Source: Bacteroidales bacterium
Lineage (GTDB): Bacteria; Bacteroidota; Bacteroidia; Bacteroidales; F082
Reading direction: 5' to 3'
Assembly (NCBI GenBank): GCA_016282015.1
Contig: JAEEJS010000072.1
Coordinates: forward strand, 1 to 42,074
DNA length: 42,074 nt
Under the pieces are notes generated by a model. That model saw nothing but the letters and a program-made list of their open reading frames with translations. It was not told where the DNA came from and ran no database searches. How positions within the stretch are numbered: the stretch's first letter is position 1; the number at the start of each line of letters is the position of its first letter. Of the stretch, positions 32,753 to 41,785 are shown in pieces. The position numbers and the translations under genes are program-made.

Positions 32753-34003
32753 TTATTTTTTAATTGCAGCAATGCCCGGAAGCTCTTTGCCTTCGATGGC
32801 TTCGAGCAGGGCGCCGCCGCCTGTGGATACGTACGATACCTGGTCGGCCAGGCCGAATTTGTTGATGCAAGCGACTGAGTCACCGCCGCCTATGAGCGAG
32901 AATGCGCCGTTCTTGGTTGCCTCGACTATTGCCAATGCGATAGCTCTTGAACCTTCGGCGAATTTGTCGAACTCAAACACTCCTGAAGGACCGTTCCAAA
33001 GTATGGTCTTCGAGCCTTTGATGACGTTGGCGAACATTTCGCGTGTCTTCGGGCCTATGTCCATGCCTTCCCAGCCGTCCGGGATGTTCATAGGTTCAAC
33101 TATCTGAGTGTCAGCGTCGTTTGAGAATGCGTTGCCAGCCAGGGTGTCTATTGAGAGCACGAGGTTGACGCCTTTATCCTTGGCTTTTGCAATGATGTCA
33201 AGAGCGAGGTCGAGCTTGTCGTCTTCGCAGATTGAGTTGCCGATCTTGCCGCCTAAGGCTTTCTTGAATGTGTATGTCATACCGCCGCAGAGGATGAGGT
33301 TGTCGACCTTTGTGAGCAGGTTTTCGATGATGTCGATCTTGGTGGAGACTTTCGAGCCGCCCATGATGGCTGTGAACGGACGTTTGATGTCGTTCATAAC
33401 CTTGTCGACAGCTGCCACTTCCTTACCCATGAGGTAGCCGAACATCTTGTGGTCGGCATCGAAGTAGTCGGCTATGAGAGCTGTAGAGGCGTGAGCACGG
33501 TGTGCTGTGCCGAAAGCGTCGTTGATGTAGTAGTCGGCGTATGATGCGAGGGTCTTGGTGAACTCTTTCTGAGCGGCCTTGATCTCTTTCTTGGCTTCGT
33601 CGTAGCCAGGCTCGCCTTTTTCCACTCCGCGCGGTTTGCCTTCTTCCTCAGCATAGAAACGGAGGTTTTCCAGGAGCATCACTTCGCCCGGTTTCATGGC
33701 TTTGATAGGTTCGGCAGCCTTCATGCAGTCGTCAACGAAGATAACCGGCTGGCCGATGAGTTCCTCGAGATGTTTCACCAGAGGTTTGATTGAGAACTTC
33801 GGATCCGGGTTCTTTTTCGGACGTCCGAGGTGTGACATGATGATGAGCTTGCCATTGTCTTTCACCACTTTCTGTAATGTCGGCATGGCGGCGCGCATAC
33901 GAGTGTCGTCTGTGATGTTGAAATTGTCATCCAACGGGACATTGAAATCAACGCGAACTATAACGCGTTTCTCTGAAAAATTAACTTTGTCAATGTTAGT
34001 CAT
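32753..34003 (-). CDS. pgk: Phosphoglycerate kinase
   Basis: Glycolytic enzyme that makes ATP from 1,3-bisphosphoglycerate; cytosolic. At 416 residues it has normal length. Features: [12 protein letters not shown] near residue 15, SHLGRPKK, a GTAHRAHAS segment, the hinge, and the nucleotide site GPSGVFEF and [13 protein letters not shown]. It stands between a surface-sugar glycosyltransferase gene (37 bases upstream) and a beta-helix gene (14 bases downstream) on the same strand, an unusual place for a core glycolysis gene. Confidence 0.97.
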   Translation of the reverse strand: MTNIDKVNFSEKRVIVRVDFNVPLDDNFNITDDTRMRAAMPTLQKVVKDNGKLIIMSHLGRPKKNPDPKFSIKPLVKHLEELIGQPVIFVDDCMKAAEPIKAMKPGEVMLLENLRFYAEEEGKPRGVEKGEPGYDEAKKEIKAAQKEFTKTLASYADYYINDAFGTAHRAHASTALIADYFDADHKMFGYLMGKEVAAVDKVMNDIKRPFTAIMGGSKVSTKIDIIENLLTKVDNLILCGGMTYTFKKALGGKIGNSICEDDKLDLALDIIAKAKDKGVNLVLSIDTLAGNAFSNDADTQIVEPMNIPDGWEGMDIGPKTREMFANVIKGSKTILWNGPSGVFEFDKFAEGSRAIALAIVEATKNGAFSLIGGGDSVACINKFGLADQVSYVSTGGGALLEAIEGKELPGIAAIKK

Positions 34004-34040
34004 AATGTTAGGTTTTTAAAAAATATTGTTATTTGACTTA

Positions 34041-35576
34041 TTATTCCTTGATAACATCAGCATTGCGGTAAATGATGATGGGATAGTTCTCGTTTATAGG
34101 GTTGATAGCCTGCACCAGGGCGTCGAGGAAACTCTCGCGGCATTCCGTCTCATAAACCAGATTAGGGTAGTATTTTCTGGCTTCTTCAAGCCTTTCGTCC
34201 ATATTCTCCTCGCCTTCGAACAGCACAAAAGCCATAGGTTTGCCGTCAAACTTGGCTGCCTCCTTCTCCCAGCTTCTGTTCTTATGTACCTCATAATGAC
34301 CTTTGAACAGATGGTCGGCATAAGCCTCAACCGGCATTCTCACTCCGTTGGAAAGCATTCCCTCGATTATGTAATATTCACTCTCGGGATAATTTGAGAG
34401 ATAAACCATAGCCTCCACCCTCGCCCGCTTTGAATAGTGAATGGTGGTCGGGATTAGGGCTATAATATTGAGAATCAAGCTAATCCATAGGCAGATTTTG
34501 AAGGTTTTAACCAAACGCGGCTTGACAACCTCATCCCCTGCCACAACTTTCTTATGATAATACTCGTAAATTCCGATTATTCCGATAACTATCACCAGAG
34601 GGATAATGGTGAGTATGAATCTCTCCTGCTTGTTGGGGAAAGCGCTGTGTATCAGGAAGAAGGCGAACGAAGGCAGGAACAGAGTCCATTTTTTCCATTC
34701 GTAGAAGAAGCCTCCGAAAATGAATACGCTGATTGGCGGAAGCGTTAGTCCCAGAATCACAAGTATGTAGTTGTACCACGGCTGGTTGAAATAGGTGGTC
34801 GAGTTGGCCATGTTGTAGGAGAAATACTCCCAAAACTCGGCAAACGGACGATGCCAGAGGATAAGGTCGGGTATGCACTGTATGACGCTGAAGCTCAGCA
34901 GCGCGCCAAAGCCGTAGACTATGGCGTCCCTCCAGCGTTTCATGATGAGCAGAGCCAAGCCGAAGCCCCCTATGAAGAACATCACCTGATAGCGCACGCA
35001 CATGGCCATGCCCATAAGCACTCCAACCCAAAGCACTCTGCCCCATTGGGGGTTTTCATCCTTCACATAAAGCCAGGTGGCAGCCATCAGGAAAGGTATG
35101 CAGACCACTTCCACCAGGTTGCGCACTGCCAGCCAAGGCATGAAGAAATACAAGGCTAAAGCCCAGCCAGCTATGTTGGCGGTGCGGGTGTTGGTGTATT
35201 TTTCGGTAATCTTGTATCCGTAGTAGATTATGAGCAACGACCAGAGAGCGTGCAGCAGTCTGACAAAGTACATCTGCACGTTAAGCGACTCTATTCCAAT
35301 AAACTGCAACAACTGGAAGAAGCAGTACATAAAGCCGGGATAGAACAGGCTGTGTCCCGAAGGTACAGGGTTGTCGGTGTTTTGCGACCAGGGCAGCCAG
35401 AAGTTGTAGTCGCCGCCCAGCACCCACGACTTGGACGATTCTACGATGAGGAAATGGTCGTCGTGCATGCCGAAGCCCTTCGAGAAGAACACCGCCACCA
35501 GCCTTACCAGAAAGGCCACCAGAATAATGCATCCCAAAGGATTGGCTTCGTAATATTTCTTAATCTTTTCTTTCAT
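34041..35576 (-). CDS. Multi-pass membrane glycosyltransferase (GT-C, PMT/GT39 or GT22-like)
   Basis: A 511-residue membrane protein with about ten to twelve hydrophobic segments over residues 15-400, followed by a soluble C-terminal part (about 400-511). The first outside loop has the acidic pair HDDHF (about 37-41), typical of GT-C enzymes, which use polyprenyl-phosphate sugars on the outer face of the inner membrane. Further family-like stretches are FVRLLHALWSLLIIYYGY and the MGMAMCVRYQ segment. Neighbours are GT2, GT9 and an acyltransferase, so a role in lipopolysaccharide or glycoprotein assembly is inferred. The donor and acceptor are unknown. Confidence 0.85.
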   Translation of the reverse strand: MKEKIKKYYEANPLGCIILVAFLVRLVAVFFSKGFGMHDDHFLIVESSKSWVLGGDYNFWLPWSQNTDNPVPSGHSLFYPGFMYCFFQLLQFIGIESLNVQMYFVRLLHALWSLLIIYYGYKITEKYTNTRTANIAGWALALYFFMPWLAVRNLVEVVCIPFLMAATWLYVKDENPQWGRVLWVGVLMGMAMCVRYQVMFFIGGFGLALLIMKRWRDAIVYGFGALLSFSVIQCIPDLILWHRPFAEFWEYFSYNMANSTTYFNQPWYNYILVILGLTLPPISVFIFGGFFYEWKKWTLFLPSFAFFLIHSAFPNKQERFILTIIPLVIVIGIIGIYEYYHKKVVAGDEVVKPRLVKTFKICLWISLILNIIALIPTTIHYSKRARVEAMVYLSNYPESEYYIIEGMLSNGVRMPVEAYADHLFKGHYEVHKNRSWEKEAAKFDGKPMAFVLFEGEENMDERLEEARKYYPNLVYETECRESFLDALVQAINPINENYPIIIYRNADVIKE

Positions 35577-35587
35577 ATATTCTCATG

Positions 35588-36256
35588 TTATTCTTGCCAA
35601 ACAATATTTTCCTTGACTGTGTGTGCGGGGGTGCCGGCTATTGCCACACCAGCTGTCAGATGTTTTCCCGATATCACTGAATTTGAGCCAACAATCACAT
35701 TGTCAGCCACTTCAGCCCCTTTCATCACCGTTGTGTTGCAGCCCATCCACACATGGTTGCCAATCAAGATAGGCTTGTCCTGATTGACCTTTTCGCCCGT
35801 GTTGCCGTCAACCACAGTGTGCTGGTCGGTGTCCATCAGCAGGCAGTTCCACGAGAGCAGGTCGTCATTGCCGAAGGTCATCTGCCTGTTGCACACCAGC
35901 TTGAGATGTGAGGTGGCGTTGAAGTTGTCGCCAAAGCTCACCGTGGCGTCCTTGCCCACGAATATCCTGCTGCCTGTGCCGAACTTGCATTTGCCATTGA
36001 AAACCACCTTGCCGTCTATGTTCAATATTACTCTTTCCCGCTGAATGTCAGACACTTGTGTAGTTCCAAAACCTATCTTTATCAAACCCGTCTTCAGCTT
36101 TGCCGCCTTTATCTCTATGCTTCCGCTTATGCTTTTGAGCTTTGTGCGGTACACCAAAATCGGCATTCTGATCGCCTGACGGAAGGGTAACTTCCTGAAG
36201 TTCAGCCAGATGCTCTTGGGGAAACCTAAAATATATCTCATCAACATGGCTTTCAT
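35588..36256 (-). CDS. Left-handed beta-helix (hexapeptide) acyltransferase
   Basis: A 222-residue protein. The last 120 residues carry hexapeptide repeats of the trimeric LbH fold (ILIGNHVWMGCNTTVMKGAEVADNVIVG pattern, with the His-type WMGCNT segment and VAIAGTPA end), as in WbbJ/maltose acetyltransferase relatives, which acetylate sugars from acetyl-CoA. The N-terminal 60 residues are basic with no clear domain. The ATG overlaps the GT9 stop by four bases. Likely acetylates a surface glycan. Confidence 0.88.
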   Translation of the reverse strand: MKAMLMRYILGFPKSIWLNFRKLPFRQAIRMPILVYRTKLKSISGSIEIKAAKLKTGLIKIGFGTTQVSDIQRERVILNIDGKVVFNGKCKFGTGSRIFVGKDATVSFGDNFNATSHLKLVCNRQMTFGNDDLLSWNCLLMDTDQHTVVDGNTGEKVNQDKPILIGNHVWMGCNTTVMKGAEVADNVIVGSNSVISGKHLTAGVAIAGTPAHTVKENIVWQE

Positions 36257-37236
36257 TTTTTAAGGTTAACAAGATATGATTTCAGCATTTCGGGCTCTAT
36301 CATCCGCATGCAGCGGCAGTCTTGAGTCTTACGGCATTCATCGCACTGCCTGTCGGTTACAAACACCTTGGCGTTTTTGCCTATGCAGGCCCAACGGCCC
36401 GGATGCATAGGACGGATTGGAGGATACAGACCCAAGGCGTGTTTGCCCAGAGCCGCGGCTATGTGAAGCGGACCGGTGCTGGCAGCTACAAGGCCGTCGC
36501 AATGGTCAATAAACGCTATATAATCGGCCAGCGACAGCTTGCCTGTAAGGTCAACTGTGTTTTCGCGAGGCGTCGACAAAAGGGCGTCGCGCACCATGGC
36601 GCCTTCATTTTCTGTGCCGCAGATGAAAATCTTAAAGCTGTCGGCCGGCAGTATCTCTATCAGACGCTTGAAATTGTCCAAGCCCCACTCGCGGGCGCTT
36701 CCCTTCGACTTGGGATGCAAAATCAGATTAAACTTCTGATTGTCAATGTATTGAACTGCATCGCAACTGGCTTTCGCCGACTTGAAATTCATCAGGCCGA
36801 CCACCTCCGGCAGAGAATATTCTTTTTTGACACCCTCCATAAAGCCCAGCAGCTTGAGGTTAAGCTGAGCCTCGTGGAGGTCGGAATTCTTTCGTGAAAG
36901 TTTGATGAGCCAGTTGCAGGTCCACCAATGATAGAGGCGGTTGGTGGTGCCCACACGGTTTTGTATCTTGGCACGCCGGGCCGCCTTGGCCAGCTCTGGA
37001 CGAGGCAGTACGTGAATTATGGTATCGGCCTTAATATCAGCCAAATCGGCGGTCTTCCAATCGTAAAACTCATCCACATCGGGGCAGCAAGCCACTATGT
37101 CTTTGGTGTATGACGAGCCGAGGAATATGACGGTGCAACCCGGAAGAAACTGTTTCAGCAAGGTAGCCATAGGCAATGTGAGTATCACGTCGCCTATGCT
37201 GTCGGTACGGCTGATTATGATTCTTTCGGGTATCAT
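36253..37236 (-). CDS. Glycosyltransferase family 9 (heptosyltransferase-like)
   Basis: A 327-residue cytosolic or peripheral GT-B enzyme. The N-terminus shows IIISRTDSIGDVILTLPMATLLKQF, the classic GT9 start; later LHPKSKGSAREWG and the donor site DGLVAASTGPLHIAAALGKHALGLYPP. GT9 members add heptose or related sugars to lipopolysaccharide core. The C-terminus holds a Cys cluster (CDECRKTQDCRC, about 298-309) that could bind metal; such a patch occurs in several GT9 proteins. Overlaps both neighbours by four bases. Confidence 0.93.
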   Translation of the reverse strand: MIPERIIISRTDSIGDVILTLPMATLLKQFLPGCTVIFLGSSYTKDIVACCPDVDEFYDWKTADLADIKADTIIHVLPRPELAKAARRAKIQNRVGTTNRLYHWWTCNWLIKLSRKNSDLHEAQLNLKLLGFMEGVKKEYSLPEVVGLMNFKSAKASCDAVQYIDNQKFNLILHPKSKGSAREWGLDNFKRLIEILPADSFKIFICGTENEGAMVRDALLSTPRENTVDLTGKLSLADYIAFIDHCDGLVAASTGPLHIAAALGKHALGLYPPIRPMHPGRWACIGKNAKVFVTDRQCDECRKTQDCRCMRMIEPEMLKSYLVNLKK

Positions 37237-37991
37237 TGTTTCTTCGACAATTCGTGTAACTTACTGTATTTCATGAAGGTAGCAAAGGCTGATATCTTGC
37301 ACACCACGTATCCGTAATAGCCGTCGAGCAGGCCCAAAGCGAAAAAGTAGTCGTGTATGAATTTCCAGGCCGCTTTCACTCGAAGCTTCCAAATACTGTT
37401 GCAGCGCTTGCCTTTCTTGAACGCCTCGGCCGCAGTCAGGGTGGTGAATTTGTCAGCCTGACGTATGTGATCCTCTATGCTGTAGTAGGAATAATGGTTT
37501 AAGTCGCCTTTAAGCTGCTGAATGTCAACGTCTTCGGTGAATTCTATGGTTTCATGTATCTCGCCTTGCCATTTGCCGGCCTTGCGGTTCCAAAGGCGGA
37601 TTTTGCGGTCGGGATACCAGCCGCAGTGACGAATCCAGTGGCCGCAGTAGTTGGTCAGGCGGCTCAAGCTGAAGGCTTTGTTGTCGGAGAGGGGCTGGTT
37701 TTTAACCTCCAAAATGGAACTTTTGAGGGCTTCCGACAGCTGCTCGTCGGCGTCTATACTCAAAATCCAGTCGTTTGAGGCAAGGCTGTTGGCAAAGTTT
37801 TTCTGTCCGGAATAGCCCAGCCAGTCTTGATGCACAAACTTCACCCCCAGCTCAGCGCATATCTTTTCGGTGCCGTCAGTCGAGCCCGAGTCGACCACAA
37901 CTATCTCATCAGCCACATCCTGCAATGAGTCGATACAGCGACGAATGTTGCGCTCTTCGTTATGTGTGATTATGACGGCCGAAATCTGCAT
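37233..37991 (-). CDS. Glycosyltransferase family 2 (WaaE/KdtX-like)
   Basis: A 252-residue GT-A enzyme with the N-terminal SAVIITHNEERNIRRCIDSL, VVVDSGSTDGTE, and the metal-binding ILSIDADEQLSE. The order of motifs and length match WaaE-type GT2 enzymes that decorate the inner lipopolysaccharide core. C-terminal hydrophobic helix-like stretch (about 205-235, FALGLLDGYYGYVVCKISAFATF) may attach it to the membrane. First gene of the glycan operon, with a good promoter upstream. Confidence 0.92.
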   Translation of the reverse strand: MQISAVIITHNEERNIRRCIDSLQDVADEIVVVDSGSTDGTEKICAELGVKFVHQDWLGYSGQKNFANSLASNDWILSIDADEQLSEALKSSILEVKNQPLSDNKAFSLSRLTNYCGHWIRHCGWYPDRKIRLWNRKAGKWQGEIHETIEFTEDVDIQQLKGDLNHYSYYSIEDHIRQADKFTTLTAAEAFKKGKRCNSIWKLRVKAAWKFIHDYFFALGLLDGYYGYVVCKISAFATFMKYSKLHELSKKQ

Positions 37992-38007
37992 TGTATTAAT
38001 ATTTTTG

Positions 38008-38039
38008 CAAAGATACTATACAAATTTGACAATTGCAAA
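38008..38039 (-). promoter_or_regulatory. Promoter of the glycan operon
   Basis: On the minus strand TTTG (38036-38039), 20 bases, then TATCTTTG (38008-38015): close to a perfect Bacteroidota promoter. It lies 16 bases before the GT2 ATG. Confidence 0.8.
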
Positions 38040-38048
38040 AATTTTTCG

Positions 38049-38615
38049 TCAGTCGAGAGTCCACTTCTTCACCACCTTGTACACCGGGCCTTCCGGACGG
38101 AGATGGCTCTGGAAAAGAATGACTTCGGTTACCTCCTGGTGGATGTAGGTTTTCTGCTCTATGGCTTGGACCACTTTTTGGAAATACTGTTTCTCGCAGA
38201 GGTCTTTGATGCGGCCCAGGGTGATATGGGGCACAAAGTTCTGACGGTCGCGCAGGAAGCCTATTTTGTCGAAGGTGTCGAGGGTGTCCTCAGCCAGGTC
38301 GAGCAGCTGTTCGGGTGTCTGCTGCATGCCAAGCCACAGCACCCTGGGAGCGTAGCGGCTCCCGAAGATCCCAGTGCGGTTGAAGTCCATTACAAACGGA
38401 TGGTGACTCTCCAGCATCTTGCCCACAGCTTCTATGATTTTAGGCTCGTCCTGAGGAGGTGTCTCGCCTATGAACTTTAGTGTAAGATGTATGTTGGCCG
38501 GACGCACCCAGTTGATGCGGTCCTCGTGTGAGAGGCTTTTGCGCAAGTCGGCCAGCAACGGCTTGAATCCATTGTTTTCGGTTTGAATCGGTATAGCTAA
38601 AAATAATCGTTTCAT
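38049..38615 (-). CDS. thpR: RNA 2',3'-cyclic phosphodiesterase (2'-5' RNA ligase family)
   Basis: A 188-residue protein of the 2H phosphoesterase superfamily. Both catalytic HxTx motifs are present, HLTLKFIG (about 45-52) and HITLGRIK (about 128-135), with a twofold-related fold. Members hydrolyse 2',3'-cyclic phosphates and can join tRNA halves through 2'-5' bonds in vitro. Its start is 12 bases from REP copy B. Confidence 0.93.
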   Translation of the reverse strand: MKRLFLAIPIQTENNGFKPLLADLRKSLSHEDRINWVRPANIHLTLKFIGETPPQDEPKIIEAVGKMLESHHPFVMDFNRTGIFGSRYAPRVLWLGMQQTPEQLLDLAEDTLDTFDKIGFLRDRQNFVPHITLGRIKDLCEKQYFQKVVQAIEQKTYIHQEVTEVILFQSHLRPEGPVYKVVKKWTLD

Positions 38616-38627
38616 ATTACATCAATT

Positions 38628-38717
38628 CGTCATTTCGAGCGAAACGGAGTGGAGCCGAGAAATCTCATTTACAGAAGATTTCTCCGCTCCGCCTATCCGG
38701 CTCCGGTCGAAATGACG
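38628..38717. repeat. REP-like palindromic repeat, copy B (90 bp)
   Basis: Same ends as copy A (CGTCATTTCGA and TCGAAATGACG) and the same inner GAGAAATCTC and AGATTTCTCC blocks, which can pair. It occupies 90 of the 112 bases between thpR and the serine dehydratase gene. Confidence 0.92.
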
Positions 38718-38727
38718 ATGTTGGTTA

Positions 38728-39936
38728 CTACTCCATTTGTTTGTAGTCTTCGGCGAGGCCTCCTTCGGAAGTCTCACGGTAGAGATACGGTATGTCGCGG
38801 CCGGTTTTGTTCATGGTGGCTACCACCTTGTCGAACGACACACGGTGATTTCCATCGGTGAATGTAGAGTAAATGTTGGCATCCAGGGCACGGGCAGCTG
38901 CAAAGGCGTTACGCTCTATGCAAGGTATCTGCACCAAGCCGCACACAGGGTCGCAAGTCATGCCGAGGTGGTGTTCGAGAGCCATCTCGCAGGCATATTC
39001 TATCTGAGCCACACTGCCACCGAACAGCTGACAGGCCGCTCCGGCCGCCATGGCACATGCCACGCCGACTTCGCCTTGGCATCCCACCTCCGCTCCCGAG
39101 ATGGAAGCGTTGGTCTTGACTATGTTGCCGATGAGTCCGGCTGTCATCAGGGCGCGAACTATGCGCACATCGTCGAAATTGTAGCTTTTACGCAGGTGAT
39201 ACAGCACTGCCGGCAGCACTCCGGATGAGCCGCAGGTAGGAGCTGTCACTATCAGACCGCCCGAGGCATTCTCCTCGGCTACTGCCAAGGCGTATGAAAA
39301 CACCAGGCCGCGGCTGCGCAAGGTATGCTGGTAACCCATAGCCTTGATGTTGTATTGCGCGGCTTTGCGAGGCAGGTTAAGAGGTCCGGGCAAACGACCC
39401 TCGCTACGGAGTCCGCGTTCGACTGCTTCCGACATGGCTGCCCACACCTTCTGCAGATAAGCGGTCAGACCTTTGTCGTTCTCGCTGTCCAATACATATT
39501 CCCAATATGTTTTGCCGTTCTTCTCGCACCATTTCATGATCTCGGTCATGGTTGTCATAGTGTAGAGGTCGGGCAGTATAGACGGCTTGCCTTCTTCCTC
39601 AAGGGCACCTCCGCCCACGCTGTAAACCGTCCACTCGTCAAGCTGGTTGTGACTCTCGTCAAACGCCTTGAATGTCATTCCGTTAGGATGATATGGCAGG
39701 AAAATCTTAGGTTCCCACACTATGTTGACTGGCGCATGAGGCTCGATCACTTCTTTAATCGCGACGTCTGTAAAGTGGCCTTTGCCAGTGGCGGCAAGGC
39801 TGCCGTAAAGTGTCACCTCAAACGAGGCTGCGTCGGGATGACGCTCCAGGAACTGCTCAGCTGCAAAACGCGGAGCCATGGTGTGGCTTGATGAAGGGCC
39901 GTGACCGATGCGGTAGATTTCTTTTATTGTTTTCAT
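38728..39936 (-). CDS. sdaA: L-serine ammonia-lyase (iron-sulfur, single chain)
   Basis: Converts L-serine to pyruvate and ammonia using a [4Fe-4S] cluster. At 402 residues it is the single-polypeptide form. The beta domain begins with IYRIGHGPSSSHTMAP; the alpha domain contains VTAPTCGSSGVLP, and VACAMAAGAACQLF and CDPVCGLVQIPC with the cluster Cys residues. It fits amino-acid fermentation together with the peptidases. I start at ATG 39936; the ATG at 39960 lies inside REP copy C and adds eight codons unlike the family. Bounded by REP copies at both ends. Confidence 0.95.
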   Translation of the reverse strand: MKTIKEIYRIGHGPSSSHTMAPRFAAEQFLERHPDAASFEVTLYGSLAATGKGHFTDVAIKEVIEPHAPVNIVWEPKIFLPYHPNGMTFKAFDESHNQLDEWTVYSVGGGALEEEGKPSILPDLYTMTTMTEIMKWCEKNGKTYWEYVLDSENDKGLTAYLQKVWAAMSEAVERGLRSEGRLPGPLNLPRKAAQYNIKAMGYQHTLRSRGLVFSYALAVAEENASGGLIVTAPTCGSSGVLPAVLYHLRKSYNFDDVRIVRALMTAGLIGNIVKTNASISGAEVGCQGEVGVACAMAAGAACQLFGGSVAQIEYACEMALEHHLGMTCDPVCGLVQIPCIERNAFAAARALDANIYSTFTDGNHRVSFDKVVATMNKTGRDIPYLYRETSEGGLAEDYKQME

Positions 39937-39954
39937 AATTAACTTATTTGTTCC

Positions 39955-40042
39955 CGTCATTCCGACCGACCGCAGGGAGCGGAGGAATCTCCATCAATTG
40001 CAGGAGATTTCTCCATTCCGCTTCGCTCCAGTCGAAATGACG
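39955..40042. repeat. REP-like palindromic repeat, copy C (88 bp), overlapping a gene end
   Basis: Right end TCGAAATGACG identical to the other copies; the left end CGTCATTCCGA differs by one base. Inner GGAATCTCC and GGAGATTTCTCC pair. Positions 39994-40042 are coding: they supply the last 15 residues and stop codon of the ABC ATPase. Confidence 0.92.
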
Positions 40043-41742
40043 GAAGGAATTGCGTTTATTAATTTCTTTGTATAGTCATTTTGAGGATTGTTAAAGATCT
40101 CATCGGCGTCGCCGAGCTCCACCGGACGGCCGTTGTACATTACGAGGATGCGGTCCGACATGAAGCGGACCACGCTGAGGTCGTGTGAGATGAAGATGTA
40201 GGTGAAGCCGAAGTCTTTTTTCAGGCGGTTCAGCAGGTTCAGCACCTGTGCCTGCACCGATACGTCGAGAGCCGACACCGACTCGTCGCAGATAATGAGT
40301 TTCGGACGCACTGCCAGCGCTCGGGCTATGCAGATTCGCTGCCTCTGACCGCCAGAAAACTCATGCGGATAACGCTGATAATGACGGGGCTCGAGTCCGA
40401 CCTCGGTCAGCAGCTCGCACACTTTGTCTCGCCTTTTCTTGGCATCAGGTTCGAGTCCGTGCACCAGCATCGGCTCCGCTATCGCGTCGCCGACGCGCAT
40501 CTTCGGGTTCAGCGATGAATAAGGGTCCTGAAACACTATCTGCGCATGCTTGCGGTATTCACGCAAGTCGTTGCCGCTCAGTGACATCACATCTTTGCCT
40601 TCGAATATTATCTTTCCTTCGGAAGGCTCCACCAGCCGTAAGATTGAGCGCCCTAGAGTGGTCTTTCCGCAGCCCGACTCACCCACCAAGCCGAGAGTCT
40701 CGCCCGGATAAACCTCCAGGCTGACGTCGTCGACTGCTTTCACATGGTCGTAAACACGGTTGAACACGCCTTTTTTCAGCGGGAACCAAGTCTTCAGGTG
40801 TTCCACCTTCAGCAGCGGCTCGCGGCTGTATATCTCTTTCAGATGATTCTCTCTTTCCTCTTGAGTGACAATAAGTTGCTTCTTAAAATCGGTATCCTCG
40901 CTCCAGGTGCCGTCCAAAAACTCCTTCACGACTGGAAGACGTTTCAGGCGGTAATCCATTGGCGGACGGCAAGCCAGCAAACCCTTGGTGTAAGGGTCTT
41001 TCGGATTGTTCAGTATTTCCTGGGCCTCGCCGTATTCAACTATGTTGCCGTTATGCATTACGGCGATGTAATCCGACACTTCGGAGACCACTCCGAGGTC
41101 GTGAGATATGAAGATCATCGACAAGCCATCGCCTTTTTGAAGATATTTCAGCAGCTTCAGAATCTCTTTCTGAACGGTGACATCCAGGGCAGTGGTCGGC
41201 TCGTCGGCAATCAGAAGCTCGGGGTTGCAGGCCAGCGCCATGGCAATCATCACACGCTGTTTCTGTCCGCCCGACAGCTCATGAGGGTAGCTCTTGTATA
41301 TGGCTTCGGGGCGAGGCAGCATCACTTTTTTAAATAAACTGATGACGCGTGACTTCGCCTCATCTTCGGTCACGTCTTCGTGGGCAAGAATGGCCTCCGT
41401 CACCTGAAACCCGCATTGGAACACAGGGTTTAACGAGGTCATAGGCTCCTGGAATATCATGGCGATACGCTTGCCCCGGACGTCGTGCATCTCGCTTTCC
41501 GTAAGATGCAGTATATCTTTGCCGTCGAGGGTTATCTCGTCGGCTGTTATCTTCGACTGTTTCTCGTTCAGCAGCCTCATCACCGCAAGGTTGCTCACCG
41601 ACTTTCCTGAACCCGACTCGCCCACTATTCCCAGCGTCTTTCCCCTCGGCACCTCAAAACTGACACCATGCACCGCCTCGTTCCATTCGCCATCGCGAAG
41701 GAAACTGATTTTCAGATTCTTTATTTGAAGCAATTCACCCAT
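39994..41742 (-). CDS. Double ATP-binding protein of a peptide/nickel-type ABC transporter
   Basis: Energises uptake or export of oligopeptides or similar substrates; homologous to a fusion of DppD and DppF (or OppD and OppF). It has 582 residues from ATG 41742. Domain 1 (about 5-265) has Walker A GESGSGKS, signature LSGGQKQR and Walker B LLIADEPTTALD; domain 2 (about 310-570) has GESGCGKT, FSGGQRQR and LIICDESVSALD. The permease and binding-protein genes are not in the window. The frame upstream of 41742 reads through REP copy D and is not family-like. The last 15 residues (VISTGAKRNGEISCN) come from REP copy C; the natural end would be near KKLINAIP. Only three bases separate the start codon from REP copy D. 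Confidence 0.95.
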   Translation of the reverse strand: MGELLQIKNLKISFLRDGEWNEAVHGVSFEVPRGKTLGIVGESGSGKSVSNLAVMRLLNEKQSKITADEITLDGKDILHLTESEMHDVRGKRIAMIFQEPMTSLNPVFQCGFQVTEAILAHEDVTEDEAKSRVISLFKKVMLPRPEAIYKSYPHELSGGQKQRVMIAMALACNPELLIADEPTTALDVTVQKEILKLLKYLQKGDGLSMIFISHDLGVVSEVSDYIAVMHNGNIVEYGEAQEILNNPKDPYTKGLLACRPPMDYRLKRLPVVKEFLDGTWSEDTDFKKQLIVTQEERENHLKEIYSREPLLKVEHLKTWFPLKKGVFNRVYDHVKAVDDVSLEVYPGETLGLVGESGCGKTTLGRSILRLVEPSEGKIIFEGKDVMSLSGNDLREYRKHAQIVFQDPYSSLNPKMRVGDAIAEPMLVHGLEPDAKKRRDKVCELLTEVGLEPRHYQRYPHEFSGGQRQRICIARALAVRPKLIICDESVSALDVSVQAQVLNLLNRLKKDFGFTYIFISHDLSVVRFMSDRILVMYNGRPVELGDADEIFNNPQNDYTKKLINAIPSVISTGAKRNGEISCN

Positions 41743-41745
41743 TTT

Positions 41746-41785
41746 GTCATTTCGAGCGGAACGTAGTGGAGTCGAGAAATCCTCC
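41746..41785. repeat. REP-like half element, copy D, overlapping the nuclease gene end
   Basis: Only the left arm is present (GTCATTTCGAGCG, then GGAGTCGAGAAATC). The right arm is missing; instead the GIY-YIG reading frame continues from this point, so the arm codes for the nuclease's last residues. Confidence 0.88.

Noticed and set aside
39937..39960. Longer start for the serine dehydratase at 39960
   Set aside because: The added eight codons lie largely in REP copy C and are not family-like; ATG 39936 begins the conserved KEIYRIGHG part.
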